The notes: generated by a model from the letters alone, not told the origin. Positions 9,313 through 17,360 are shown, counted from the stretch's first letter. The stretch is 64,000 bases of DNA from Virgibacillus halotolerans (GCF_016908515.1 NZ_JAFBEA010000001.1:930001-994000); one strand, 5' to 3'. Translations and numbers: made by a program.

Positions 9313-9519
9313 ATGCAAGTAAAATGTGTTCTTTGTGACCATATAGAGGGATTGGACGACCATTCATTACGTGCTAAACGCTTAAGAAATCGTAGAAATC
9401 AAATGTACTTATGTGAAAAATGTTATAAGCGAATTGACTATAAAACAAAACAGCGTCAAGCTACTGGTCATTTCCACCTTTATAAGAAGAAGAAAAAGGA
9501 AGACGATCATTACTTTTAG
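9313..9519 (+). CDS. ylaI: YlaI family zinc-ribbon protein
   Basis: A 68-residue basic protein with two CxxC pairs (C5/C8 and C34/C37) that can bind one zinc ion, and a Lys-rich tail ending KKKKKEDDHYF. It matches the YlaI (DUF2197) family; the function is unknown, but a small basic zinc ribbon suggests nucleic-acid or ribosome binding (inference). GAGGTGAAGCC precedes the ATG. The gene is next to ylaH and ylaF as in Bacillus subtilis. The 255-base upstream gap is AT-rich and should hold its promoter; a TTGCAT motif lies near 9189. Confidence 0.85.
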   Translation: MQVKCVLCDHIEGLDDHSLRAKRLRNRRNQMYLCEKCYKRIDYKTKQRQATGHFHLYKKKKKEDDHYF

Positions 9520-9576
9520 GAAACTTGGTATTCGCTAAGCCTTTAATGGCGAATGCCTTAGTTGCACGATGCAGTA
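9520..9576. repeat. Dispersed hairpin repeat, family A, copy 2
   Basis: The cleanest copy of the family: AAACTTGGTATTCGCTAAG, then CCTTTAATGGCGAATGCC and TTAGTTGCACGATGCAG. GGTATTCGC and GCGAATGCC pair as a 9-bp stem with one G-T pair. It begins right after the ylaI stop codon. Confidence 0.75.
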
Positions 9577-9611
9577 GTAAAATTTAAAACTTTACTATCT
9601 ACCTAGGTATA

Positions 9612-9650
9612 GCTAAACAAAAAACGCCCTAAAGGCGTTTTTTGTTTAGC
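9612..9650. terminator. Bidirectional terminator between ylaI and ylaH
   Basis: A perfect 17-bp stem (GCTAAACAAAAAACGCC with GGCGTTTTTTGTTTAGC) and a 5-base loop. T-runs on both strands serve the converging genes; the ylaH stop codon lies in the right arm. Confidence 0.92.
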
Positions 9651-9957
9651 TATTTTGGGCTTTCCGTTGTCTCTCTCTATGTAAGCGAAAGCGATAAATT
9701 CCCAGTACCAGTGATATGATAATTAAGCTTTCCGTAATTGGTAATTTAAATATACTAAAGATCGTTATAATATAAACTCCAACAGCAAGCATGATATAAA
9801 CGAACACAGTTTTTAATGGTGGTAGTTTTTTTGCAAACCCCAACTGGAAGGCAATTGCTGCAAATATATAATTAAGCACAAAAAATATCCAGAATATGTG
9901 GGCTGTACCATTATAATGTATGAGTAAATCAAAAATAAGACTAAAATTATTATCCAT
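9646..9957 (-). CDS. ylaH: YlaH-like membrane protein
   Basis: A 103-residue protein with three hydrophobic segments (about 18-38, 47-66, 69-86) and a basic C-terminus (HRERQRKAQNS). Length, topology and position next to ylaI and ylaF match the YlaH family of Bacillus membrane proteins, whose function is unknown. GGGGGAGACAG precedes the ATG at 9957. A second ORF in another frame over the same bases (9813-9995) lacks these features. Confidence 0.8.
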   Translation of the reverse strand: MDNNFSLIFDLLIHYNGTAHIFWIFFVLNYIFAAIAFQLGFAKKLPPLKTVFVYIMLAVGVYIITIFSIFKLPITESLIIISLVLGIYRFRLHRERQRKAQNS

Positions 9958-10103
9958 CTGTCTCCCCCATTATGTTTAAACTCTTTTACCATCATACTAA
10001 ATCTTTGTAGGTCATGCTAGTTAAAATATGACTTTCGACAAAACTTTTTGAACTTCAATTTAATTTAGGATATACTTAACAATGTAGAAATAGAGGTGTT
10101 TTG

Positions 10104-10274
10104 ATGAAAAATATAAACGTATCCATGCTACTCTTGGCAATTTTGGTTATTGCCATGTTTGTATTAGTAGGGATTTCAATCGCATTTCAAAATATTTGGC
10201 TGATTCTTTTATTCTTAGTATTGGGATTTGCAATCATGGGTTTTGGTTTATCATTAAAACGGAAAAAAAAGTGA
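10104..10274 (+). CDS. ylaF: YlaF-like small membrane protein (DUF5325)
   Basis: A 56-residue protein read from ATG at 10104: two hydrophobic helices (about 7-27 and 31-49) and a KRKKK tail, matching the size and layout of YlaF. The ribosome binding site is GAGGTG five bases upstream. The stop overlaps the terminator it shares with suhB. Function unknown. Confidence 0.8.
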   Translation: MKNINVSMLLLAILVIAMFVLVGISIAFQNIWLILLFLVLGFAIMGFGLSLKRKKK

Positions 10275-10300
10275 CGCCACATCAGTGGGTCACTTTTTTC
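10263..10300. terminator. Bidirectional terminator between ylaF and suhB
   Basis: AAAAAAGTGAC and GTCACTTTTTT form an 11-bp stem around a loop containing CCACATCAGTGG, which can pair further. It serves both converging genes. Confidence 0.85.
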
Positions 10301-11099
10301 CTTTAACAAAATAATCGTCTATAATATCTTTTTGAATAACCGGGTTGCATGTAAAAACAGAATTCCGCTTCAACATATTTAGGGCTTCCCCATCAATATT
10401 GCCCGTTACACCACCTACTTCATTGACGATAACCATTCCGGCAGCAACATCCCATGGTGATAACGTCATGGTAAGGTAGCCATCCAATATCCCTTCCGCA
10501 ACATACGCAAACTCTAAAGCTGCAGATCCATATGTTCTCGTACCGCGGACCTTTTTAACTAAACCTTGCATCACGCGTTCATCCACTAATCGATTTTCAC
10601 ACAACCAAAAGTGATTTAAGCTGAGAATAGATTGTTCCAATTTCACATCTGATTTTAATGGTGCCAGTTTTTCCTTATCCTTATATGCCCCTTCGTTTCT
10701 TTTTGCATGATACAAAATGTCAGACATCACATCATAGATAAGACCAATTTCACCAACACCGTCCTGATAAATACCAATTGAAATAGCAAAGTTTCTTTTC
10801 TGGTGGACAAAATTCATCGTTCCATCTATCGGATCAATGATCCATACCGTTCCATCCAGTGTTTTTAAGTCATCCCCGAACCCTTCTTCACTTAATATGA
10901 AATGATCAGGGTATTTATTTTTAATTTCAGTTGCAAAAAACGCTTCTGTTTCTTTATCCATTGTCGTAACAAGATCGTTGGGATTTGATTTTGTATCAAT
11001 TACGAGCGGATCATTTATTTTATTTCTAATTTGTTTTCCGGCCGCTAAAACCCATTCCTTTGCTTGTGCATAAAGTTGATCACGTAGTTCCAAGTCCAT
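10290..11099 (-). CDS. suhB: Inositol monophosphatase family protein
   Basis: A 269-residue metal-dependent phosphatase. It has the family signatures EEGFGDD, WIIDPIDGTMNF (metal-binding Asp residues) and SPWDVAAGMVIVNEVGG near the C-terminus. It is the likely counterpart of Bacillus subtilis YktC/SuhB, which hydrolyses inositol phosphates and related sugar phosphates in vitro. The ATG at 11099 has GGGGGA six bases upstream; the extra 14 codons to 11141 would run through this site. It lies between ylaF and yktB, as in Bacillus. Confidence 0.93.
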   Translation of the reverse strand: MDLELRDQLYAQAKEWVLAAGKQIRNKINDPLVIDTKSNPNDLVTTMDKETEAFFATEIKNKYPDHFILSEEGFGDDLKTLDGTVWIIDPIDGTMNFVHQKRNFAISIGIYQDGVGEIGLIYDVMSDILYHAKRNEGAYKDKEKLAPLKSDVKLEQSILSLNHFWLCENRLVDERVMQGLVKKVRGTRTYGSAALEFAYVAEGILDGYLTMTLSPWDVAAGMVIVNEVGGVTGNIDGEALNMLKRNSVFTCNPVIQKDIIDDYFVKGKK

Positions 11100-11247
11100 C
11101 AGTATTCCCCCAGTACGTTGATATGTCTTATATTGTATCAAAGACCGGAACCCGCGTCATTGTTAACGCGTTAAAAACGAATAAACGACCCGAATATATA
11201 CATGGCACACTTATTTCTTCGTGGCATATACATATTGGGGTCGTAAA

Positions 11248-11454
11248 TTATGTTTCATCATTTTCAATCTCAAGCCATTGTAGTCTCAGTTGTTCTAATC
11301 GCTCTTTTGTTTTAATAATGTCAACCGTATTATTTGCTTGTAACGCGTCGAAAAGTGTTACAAGTTCATAATCAATCTCCATACGAATTACCGGTAGTTG
11401 TTCCTCAGCTTCTTTACGTCTGAGCGCCTCCATTACATATTTCAATTCATCCAC
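11248..11454 (-). CDS. Small conserved helical protein (ykzI position)
   Basis: A 68-residue acidic, helix-rich protein without membrane segments. The start is uncertain: a GTG at 11454 lies only two bases after GAAGGG, and the TTG codon at 11445 is better spaced. Bacillus subtilis has the small gene ykzI at the same place between yktB and suhB, so this is probably its counterpart, but the assignment is by synteny only. No function is known to me. Confidence 0.55.
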   Translation of the reverse strand: MDELKYVMEALRRKEAEEQLPVIRMEIDYELVTLFDALQANNTVDIIKTKERLEQLRLQWLEIENDET

Positions 11455-11706
11455 AACCCTTCATTTTGTTTATCATTTACTTGCCGGTATTGTCATGATT
11501 ACTTGTTTTTATTTTATGATAATTTTCCAATTTAGTTCATTCATTTTTTTCATTGTGCTACTTACTATATAAATTCCCCTTATTTGCCTGGTTTTAAACC
11601 TGATTAGATTACTTTTATTTTATACTATATTATTCTGGAGGTATTTAGCTTGACGTAGCAAAGTATATAATTAATAATTATTATAATGTATGGAGAAAAT
11701 GAAAGG

Positions 11707-12333
11707 ATGACTAATTTGACATTTAATGGATTTGAAAAAAGGGATTTTGATACTTTTTCTATAGAGGGTTTAGATGAACGTATGGAGGCTATTCAATCAA
11801 GAATACAGCCTAAATTTCAACAGATCGGGAGCGAATTAACTGACTTTTTGTCTGCTCATTTAGGTAATGAAGTTTATTTACATATCGCAAGACATGCCAG
11901 AAGAACTGTGAATCCACCCCAGGACACATGGCTCGCCATTGCTGATAATAAACGAGGATATAAGAAACATCCGCATTTTCAAGTCGGTGTGTTTGATGAT
12001 CACATATTCATCTGGTTAGCACTTATTTATGAATTGGACCATAAAAAGGCGATCGCCGAGACGTTTATTAATCATTTTGATGAGATAAAACAACTTCCTG
12101 ACCATTACGTCGTTTCCCTTGATCATATGAAAAAAGGTGCTATAGCACTTCCTGAATTACAATTAAAGGACGTTGAACGATTTCGCGATGTGAAAAAAGC
12201 TGAGTTCCTAATAGGACAACATCTACCTGTTGATGATGAACGCGTCACAAATGGGGAAAAGTTTTTAGAAACAGCTAAAAGCACATTTCAAACATTGATT
12301 CCATTTTATCAGCAAGCTTTAAGCGCTAAGTAG
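11707..12333 (+). CDS. yktB: UPF0637 (DUF1054) family protein YktB
   Basis: A 208-residue cytoplasmic protein with the family's strongly conserved stretch HIARHARRTVNPPQDTW and a start like FEKRDFDTFSIEGLDERM. The start at 11707 matches family N-termini; the ATG 21 bases upstream would place the GGAG site inside the gene. Function unknown; structures of the family show an alpha/beta fold. It converges on yktA across a terminator. The 250-base upstream gap is AT-rich with no other gene seen. Confidence 0.88.
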   Translation: MTNLTFNGFEKRDFDTFSIEGLDERMEAIQSRIQPKFQQIGSELTDFLSAHLGNEVYLHIARHARRTVNPPQDTWLAIADNKRGYKKHPHFQVGVFDDHIFIWLALIYELDHKKAIAETFINHFDEIKQLPDHYVVSLDHMKKGAIALPELQLKDVERFRDVKKAEFLIGQHLPVDDERVTNGEKFLETAKSTFQTLIPFYQQALSAK

Positions 12334-12336
12334 ATA

Positions 12337-12371
12337 AAGAGAGAGCATCTATTTCGATGCTCTCTCTTTAC
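12337..12371. terminator. Bidirectional terminator between yktB and yktA
   Basis: AAAGAGAGAGCATC and GATGCTCTCTCTTT form a perfect 14-bp stem with a 6-base loop. Confidence 0.88.
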
Positions 12372-12634
12372 ATTTTTATCTTGTTTTCATTTGACGCTCG
12401 TGCTTTTTTTATCAGATGGTAACTGGAATAACCTGATGCCGATTCAAACGCCGAAAATAACTTCTTCTCTTCACTTTTCGAAGGTACGATTTGTTTAAAC
12501 CGTTTATACAATAGGATCAATTCATCACGGTTCACACTTTTTTCATAGCCTTTTTCCACTAAGCTAAAAAAGTTTACAACATCCACTACTTCTTCTTTCG
12601 TCCATGTTTCATCAATTGGGTAATGATAACCCAT
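12368..12634 (-). CDS. yktA: UPF0223 family protein YktA
   Basis: An 88-residue helical protein with the family start YPIDETWTKEEVVDVVNFFSLVEKGYE and the middle motif YKRFKQIVPSKSEEKK. Function unknown. GAGGTGAGGAACG precedes the ATG at 12634. It starts 6 bases after the nitronate monooxygenase-like gene, so the two are probably one transcript ending at the terminator at 12337. Confidence 0.9.
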   Translation of the reverse strand: MGYHYPIDETWTKEEVVDVVNFFSLVEKGYEKSVNRDELILLYKRFKQIVPSKSEEKKLFSAFESASGYSSYHLIKKARASNENKIKM

Positions 12635-12640
12635 CGTTCC

Positions 12641-13606
12641 TCACCTCACGTTACTCCACTTTTTTTGTATATCTTCCGCTTCCAGGATCATCGATTGAAT
12701 TAATGTATTTACGGATGGACTATCATGGATTCTAGCTGAACCCTGACCAGCCCAGCCAAACCCCTGTGTGGCTTTTCCATCATAAATAAATCGCTTATTC
12801 GCTTCTCCGCTTATGTAATTCCCTATTGATTCATATCCTGCTTCCAATGCTTCTTTTTCTAAAATTTGATCTGTCCAGCTGTTTTTCAAAGCTCTTGCCG
12901 GTGATCCAAGCGTCCGCTTAATAACAACCGTTGCATTTTCATCTGCATCCAAAATCGCTTGTTTATAAATTGCATGGGCATCGACGCATTCCTCCGTAGC
13001 AATAAATCGTGTTCCCATTTCAATTCCTTCAGCCCCAAGCGCAAGTCCTGCCATTAAACCTTTTCCGTCCACAATACCGCCTGATGCAATAACAGGAATA
13101 GACACGTGATCCACTACTTTTGGTGTCAGTACGAATGTGCCGACATCACTTCTCCCCAAATGTCCCCCACCTTCCTGACCAACGACCATCACTGCATCGG
13201 CTCCCAGTTCTTCCGCCTTTTCCGCTTGCCTCCTTGAAGCGACAAGAACGAGCTTTTTAATCGGGTGGTCAGCAATTAAGTCCAACACACCTTGTGGATT
13301 ACCTCCAGTTACAGATATAACCGGTACTTCCTCTTCAACCGCTACTTCTACCATTTGCTCAAAAGGACGGCCATGTTGCCCAATCGCATAATTAACACCA
13401 AACGGCTTAGAAGTCATTGTTTTTAAACGTTTAATTTCTTCTCTTAAACTTTCCGGATTTGGAAGGCTCATTGCAGTGATTTGTCCTAAACCCCCAGCAT
13501 TAGAAACGGCTGCAGCCAGATCAGCATATGCCAAATAAGCTAATCCACCCTGTATTATTGGATAATCAATGTTTAATAACTTTGTTATACGTGTATTCCA
13601 CCCCAT
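12641..13606 (-). CDS. Nitronate monooxygenase family flavoprotein
   Basis: A 321-residue FMN-binding TIM barrel of the NMO / 2-nitropropane dioxygenase family. It has the N-terminal YPIIQGG motif, VGQEGGGHLG, IPVIASGGIVDG and the phosphate-binding GTRFIATEE stretch. Such enzymes oxidise alkyl nitronates, including the toxin propionate 3-nitronate; a few relatives are FabK-type enoyl-ACP reductases, which this could also be. AAAGGGGATGGG precedes the ATG. It lies upstream of yktA and is not part of the Bacillus subtilis order here, so it is an accessory insertion relative to that species. Confidence 0.85.
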   Translation of the reverse strand: MGWNTRITKLLNIDYPIIQGGLAYLAYADLAAAVSNAGGLGQITAMSLPNPESLREEIKRLKTMTSKPFGVNYAIGQHGRPFEQMVEVAVEEEVPVISVTGGNPQGVLDLIADHPIKKLVLVASRRQAEKAEELGADAVMVVGQEGGGHLGRSDVGTFVLTPKVVDHVSIPVIASGGIVDGKGLMAGLALGAEGIEMGTRFIATEECVDAHAIYKQAILDADENATVVIKRTLGSPARALKNSWTDQILEKEALEAGYESIGNYISGEANKRFIYDGKATQGFGWAGQGSARIHDSPSVNTLIQSMILEAEDIQKKWSNVR

Positions 13607-13669
13607 ATGTTTATCCCATCCCCTTTGGATTCATATTTACTACAACTATCCTACCACTTTAATGAAGTA

Positions 13670-13716
13670 ATAAAAACAAGAAAGAACTGCAATCTCGATT
13701 GCAGTTCTTTCTTGTT
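13670..13716. terminator. SR1 terminator
   Basis: An 18-bp perfect stem (ACAAGAAAGAACTGCAAT with its complement) and a 4-base CTCG loop, followed by TTTTTATT on the minus strand. It starts within 2 bases of the SR1P stop codon. Confidence 0.92.
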
Positions 13717-13717
13717 T

Positions 13718-13822
13718 TTATTTTCCGTTACAATTTGGACAAGTGCCATAAAGGGTAGTAACTTTTTCATCGTCATACTGCTCAATAACCTTTTCGCACT
13801 CCTGACAAACAATCGTTCCCAT
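13718..13822 (-). CDS. sr1P: GapA-binding peptide SR1P
   Basis: A 34-residue peptide starting MGTIVCQECEKVIEQYDDEK and ending TLYGTCPNCNGK. Two CxxC pairs (C6/C9 and C28/C31) make a small zinc-knuckle-like unit. The start and the DEKVTTLYGTC region are typical of SR1P, which binds the glycolytic enzyme GapA in Bacillus subtilis and strengthens GapA-RNase J1 contact. An AAGGAG site lies 9 bases before the ATG. Confidence 0.88.
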   Translation of the reverse strand: MGTIVCQECEKVIEQYDDEKVTTLYGTCPNCNGK

Positions 13823-13862
13823 TTAGCCCATCTCCTTCATTGCATTATGATAGCGTATTCAT

Positions 13863-13891
13863 ATTATATGATGTCACATTAAAAGATGCAA
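13863..13891 (-). promoter_or_regulatory. Promoter of the SR1-like RNA
   Basis: TTGCAT (13891-13886), a 17-base spacer and a perfect TATAAT (13868-13863) on the minus strand. In Bacillus subtilis the sr1 promoter is repressed by CcpN under sugar-rich conditions; I could not define a CcpN site here. Confidence 0.75.
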
Positions 13892-13932
13892 CCCCTAATT
13901 AGTATAACGCATTAAAAATATACGTTATCATT

Positions 13933-13962
13933 AAAAAACCTGCTAGCAATTGCTAACAGGTT
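13933..13962 (-). terminator. Terminator of the polysaccharide deacetylase gene
   Basis: AACCTG/CAGGTT and TAGCAATTGCTA form a nearly continuous hairpin followed by TTTTTT on the minus strand, 17 bases after the stop codon. Confidence 0.8.
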
Positions 13963-13978
13963 GTTGACCTTCTGTCTT

Positions 13979-14833
13979 CTATTCCGTCTCAATTAATTTT
14001 GGATCTATTAACTCATATCCCTGATCACGCAGCCCCTCAACAATATCTGCCAAAGCAGCCGCAGTCCAATCGCGATCATGCATTAGTAAGTTTGCACCGT
14101 TCCCCAAATATTCGCTGTTGAGCATCATATCCGTTATTTTCTCTTTTGTCTGGTACTCTGGTTCCCAATCGTATCCATAGGTCCAATTCATTAATGTCAT
14201 GCCCTCATCTTTCGCAACTTGTTTCGTATGGTCCGTATTCGCCCCATTTGGAGCACGGAAAAATTTTGGACGTTCCCCAATTATTTCTTCGACCTTATCA
14301 TTGACCCTAACAATTTCTTCTTCTTGTTCATCTGCCGATAAATCTGGTAGAAATGGGTGTGTATATGTATGGTTACCAATTAAAAAGCCCATATCATGTA
14401 TTTCTTTTAATTTTTCTTGTCCTTCATCCGATTCAATAAAATGCCCATTAACGAAAAATATTGCATTAACATCTAAGTCTTTTAACGTTTTCGCCATCTC
14501 GACTGCATGCTTGTCTGGTGCATCATCAATCGTTATCAAAGCGACTTCATCATTTGTCTCTTTATCTAAAGGAACAATATTCCAAGTATCAGAAACTCTA
14601 TATTCCGGATCTGGATCAGCTTCTTGTTCTTTTTCCCCTTGATTATCATCTTTTTTGTGTCCGTCTGACGCACTATCTTCTGCATGCTCCGGGTTTTCTT
14701 TCTCTTGGGCGTTATCCTTTTTCTGTTCATTAGTTGCATCATCTGGCTCTTGTTCTTTACTAGCTTGGTTACTGCTACATGCTGATAAAACAATTAGCAT
14801 TGCCAACAGTGACAGCCAAAATATCTTTTTCAT
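13979..14833 (-). CDS. Polysaccharide deacetylase family lipoprotein
   Basis: A 284-residue precursor: lipoprotein signal with LSAC lipobox, then about 70 residues of highly charged Glu/Asp/Lys/Gln linker, then a NodB-type carbohydrate esterase family 4 domain. The metal site can be traced as TIDDAPDKH (Asp-Asp), NHTYTHP (two His) and FFRAPNG. The usual TFDDGP is changed to TIDDAP. The enzyme probably removes acetyl groups from a cell-wall glycan outside the membrane. GGAGGGG precedes the ATG at 14833; the ORF's 16 extra codons are not used. Its substrate cannot be told from sequence. It is not in the corresponding Bacillus subtilis order. Confidence 0.88.
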   Translation of the reverse strand: MKKIFWLSLLAMLIVLSACSSNQASKEQEPDDATNEQKKDNAQEKENPEHAEDSASDGHKKDDNQGEKEQEADPDPEYRVSDTWNIVPLDKETNDEVALITIDDAPDKHAVEMAKTLKDLDVNAIFFVNGHFIESDEGQEKLKEIHDMGFLIGNHTYTHPFLPDLSADEQEEEIVRVNDKVEEIIGERPKFFRAPNGANTDHTKQVAKDEGMTLMNWTYGYDWEPEYQTKEKITDMMLNSEYLGNGANLLMHDRDWTAAALADIVEGLRDQGYELIDPKLIETE

Positions 14834-14914
14834 CCGACCCCTCCTATTTTTCTTCTTTTTGTATTCATACCACGCTACCATTATAACGGAATTATCCTTC
14901 CTGTGAATACCGTT

Positions 14915-14941
14915 GTTTTAAAAAAAATCTTTATAGGGTAT
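14915..14941 (+). promoter_or_regulatory. Possible SigB-type promoter upstream of the BCCT carrier
   Basis: GTTTTA (14915-14920), a 15-base spacer and GGGTAT (14936-14941) fit the general-stress sigma factor consensus (GTTTWW-N12-15-GGGWAT). It would give a leader of about 250 bases before the carrier. The gap 14834-15195 shows no other gene. An osmolyte carrier under stress control would make sense, but the distance lowers confidence. Confidence 0.4.
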
Positions 14942-15195
14942 AGGGTAGATACATTACCATTCAGTCATTTAATTATCCCTATTTAAGAATGATAATATGG
15001 ACAAAAGGAAATAGTAAAGATACGGATTGGGCGCATAAAGTATTTGATCATTATGCTTTGATATGTTTAAATACATAATTGTGCTTTAAATTTACGATCG
15101 CCCTATTTCGATGAGTACTTTTCTTTGTCCTTAGATTCTTATTTGTACCGTTTTACTTAACTGAAAATTTATCATTACAGAAAGGAATTTTGTTT

Positions 15196-16716
15196 ATGAG
15201 TAAAGTTACTCGCGTATTTTACATTTCAGCAGTTCTAGCATTTCTATTTGTTGTTTGGGGAATTATTCCTAAGGAAGTGTTACCAAATGCAAATCTTGAT
15301 ACCGTTACGACAGCAATCCAAACCTATTTGGTCGATCAATTCGGCTGGTTTTACTTACTAAGTGCTACAACATTTTTGATCTTTGCCATTTACCTAATCT
15401 TTTCCAAATACGGGAAAATAAAATTGGGTAAACCAAACGATAAGCCAGAACACAGTTACATCTCTTGGTTTGCTATGTTGTTTAGTGCTGGAATGGGTAT
15501 TGGTTTAGTATTCTGGGGCGCTGCAGAACCGCTATCCCATTTTAATATCCCACCGTATGGTGAAGGTGGAACAGCTGAAGCAGCTGCAACAGCAATGAAG
15601 TATAGTTTTTTCCATTGGGGATTACACCCATGGGCAATCTACGCAACACTTGGATTGGCATTAGCCTATTTCAAATTTAGACGCCAGTCATCGGGTCTTA
15701 TAAGTGACATATTGGTTCCCTTATTCGGTAACCGTATAAAAGGTGCCTGGGGTACGACAATTGATGTTGTTGTTGTTATTGCAACAGTTTTTGGTGTTGC
15801 AACATCACTGGGCTTCGGCGCGATCCAAATTAGTAGTGGATTATCCTATGTTTTCGGTATCAACCAATCAATAGCATTAGATATGATCATCATACTTATC
15901 GTTACGGTATTATACTTAACTTCCGCAATGACAGGGATCAATAAAGGTATAAAATATTTAAGTAACACAAATTTAGTACTAGCCATTTCTTTAATGTTAC
16001 TATTACTGTTTATAGGACCAACAAATTTTATTTTAAACCTTTTTACATCTACATTTGGTAGCTATATTCAAGATTTGCCAAGTATGAGTTTGCGAATGAC
16101 TCCGTTTGATCCGGGTAACTCGTGGATCAAAGACTGGACAGTATTTTATTGGGCATGGTGGATTGCTTGGGCACCATTTGTAGGCACTTTTATTGCACGG
16201 GTTTCCCGTGGTCGTACGATTAGAGAATTCGTATCAGGAGTCCTGTTAGTACCTACTATTTTCGGTGCAATCTGGTTTACAGTGTTTGGCGGAACAACGA
16301 TCAATTTAGAATTCTTCCAGGATGCCAATATTATGCAACAAGTAAATGAAATTGGTGAAGAAGCAGCATTATTTGCCATGCTGGACCAATTTCCACTAGG
16401 AACGTTCATGTCGATTATCGCGATCCTCCTGGTCAGTATTTTCTTTATTACATCGGCAGATTCAGCAACATTTGTATTAGGGATGCAGACGACTGGTGGT
16501 AGCCTATACCCTCCAAACGTTGTCAAACTTATCTGGGGTATTTTGCAATCAGGTGCTGCCGCAGTATTGTTATGGCAAGGTGGTCTACAAGCCTTACAGA
16601 CCGCCTCCATCATCGTCGCGTTTCCATTTGCGATCATACTGATATTAATCGTTATATCGTTAATGAAGGCCTTTAAACAAGAAGCGAAAGAGATGGAATT
16701 AAAAAGGAAAGAATAA
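15196..16716 (+). CDS. BCCT family betaine/choline/carnitine transporter
   Basis: A 506-residue carrier with 12 predicted helices. It has the BCCT hallmarks SAGMGIGLVFWGAAEPL (helix with the sodium/betaine site) and the Trp-rich box WAWWIAWAPFVGTFIARVSRGRT. Transporters of this type (OpuD, BetM, BetP) import glycine betaine with sodium as an osmoprotectant; the GMGIG motif favours betaine and sodium coupling. The C-terminus is short (KAFKQEAKEMELKRKE), without the long regulatory tail of BetP. The ATG at 15196 lies 9 bases after AAAGGA; a TTG two codons earlier is too close. It is monocistronic with its own terminator. Confidence 0.95.
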   Translation: MSKVTRVFYISAVLAFLFVVWGIIPKEVLPNANLDTVTTAIQTYLVDQFGWFYLLSATTFLIFAIYLIFSKYGKIKLGKPNDKPEHSYISWFAMLFSAGMGIGLVFWGAAEPLSHFNIPPYGEGGTAEAAATAMKYSFFHWGLHPWAIYATLGLALAYFKFRRQSSGLISDILVPLFGNRIKGAWGTTIDVVVVIATVFGVATSLGFGAIQISSGLSYVFGINQSIALDMIIILIVTVLYLTSAMTGINKGIKYLSNTNLVLAISLMLLLLFIGPTNFILNLFTSTFGSYIQDLPSMSLRMTPFDPGNSWIKDWTVFYWAWWIAWAPFVGTFIARVSRGRTIREFVSGVLLVPTIFGAIWFTVFGGTTINLEFFQDANIMQQVNEIGEEAALFAMLDQFPLGTFMSIIAILLVSIFFITSADSATFVLGMQTTGGSLYPPNVVKLIWGILQSGAAAVLLWQGGLQALQTASIIVAFPFAIILILIVISLMKAFKQEAKEMELKRKE

Positions 16717-16717
16717 G

Positions 16718-16763
16718 AAAAGGTTAGATTTCTTCTAAATGAAGAGGTCTAACCTTTTTATTT
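16718..16763 (+). terminator. BCCT gene terminator
   Basis: AAAAGGTTAGA and TCTAACCTTTT pair as an 11-bp stem followed by TTTTTATTT. Confidence 0.85.
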
Positions 16764-16938
16764 AGAAGTTGCAAATCAGTAACACATATTGACAAATAAT
16801 TACTTTCCCTACAAATCTGTTGCATTTGGTTAACAGTTCCATAACATACCGGTTGTTAGCCCTTTTATTTGTTACACTATTCTATAGTCAATCAAAATCA
16901 GATAAGTGCTCACGCTTACTGTTTGACATCATAGGAAG

Positions 16939-17316
16939 GTGTTAAAAATCAGGAAAAACTATGCTATTCTATTACTTTTCTTTTTACTTCTGACCACGGG
17001 ATGCCAAAAAACAGATGCTGTAGTAGATGTCATCACATTCCAGCCCGCAGATTATGACGTAATGCTTTTCACTGATCAATCAAGTAAATCGTTAAAAAAT
17101 ATATATATGGATGCACTTTTAGAACTAAAAGCGGCATACCCGGATGAATTCAAGGGTGGCTTGGAAGAAGAAAAAAACATTGACGAACTTAATTATAAGG
17201 TCAGTTCAAATAGCCCTACATTACTTATTTTAAAAAATGGACAAACCATTTCCCGGCTCACCGGAGAAATGTCCAAAACGGAAATAGTGAATGAATTGCA
17301 ATTAACGATTCAATAA
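16939..17316 (+). CDS. slp: Small lipoprotein, Slp-like
   Basis: A precursor of up to 125 residues with a lipoprotein signal (LLLTTGC, Cys22) and a small domain resembling a thioredoxin fold without a CxxC motif (ADYDVMLFTDQSS, PTLLILKNGQTISRLTG). Bacillus subtilis slp, a peptidoglycan-associated lipoprotein gene of like size, also follows pdhD. The start is unusual: a GTG at 16939 touches the AGGAAG ribosome binding site, a stop codon lies 15 bases upstream, and the codon at normal spacing is ATC (16948). Either the GTG is used with poor spacing or a rare ATC start is used. Confidence 0.75.
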   Translation: MLKIRKNYAILLLFFLLLTTGCQKTDAVVDVITFQPADYDVMLFTDQSSKSLKNIYMDALLELKAAYPDEFKGGLEEEKNIDELNYKVSSNSPTLLILKNGQTISRLTGEMSKTEIVNELQLTIQ

Positions 17317-17360
17317 GAAAACAAGCGTGCTGTTAGTTATAACAGCACGCTTGTTTTCTT
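17317..17360. terminator. slp terminator
   Basis: A perfect 20-bp stem (GAAAACAAGCGTGCTGTTA plus one) with a 4-base loop; the right arm ends in TTGTTTTCTTAT. Confidence 0.9.

Larger units (their letters stand above)
13670..13856 (-). ncRNA. sr1: SR1-like dual-function RNA
   Basis: A short transcript is predicted from the promoter at 13863-13891 to the terminator at 13670-13716, about 187 bases, carrying the SR1P reading frame. Bacillus subtilis SR1 is 205 bases, encodes SR1P, base-pairs with ahrC mRNA and is also encoded near the pdh operon. Here the reading frame runs straight into the terminator stem, so little RNA is left for ahrC pairing. The 5' end is inferred from the -10 position. Confidence 0.7.

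Noticed and set aside
14199-14906. Several plus-strand frames opposite the polysaccharide deacetylase
   Set aside because: Ser/Phe-rich shadows of a Glu/Lys/Asp-rich gene; no ribosome binding sites.
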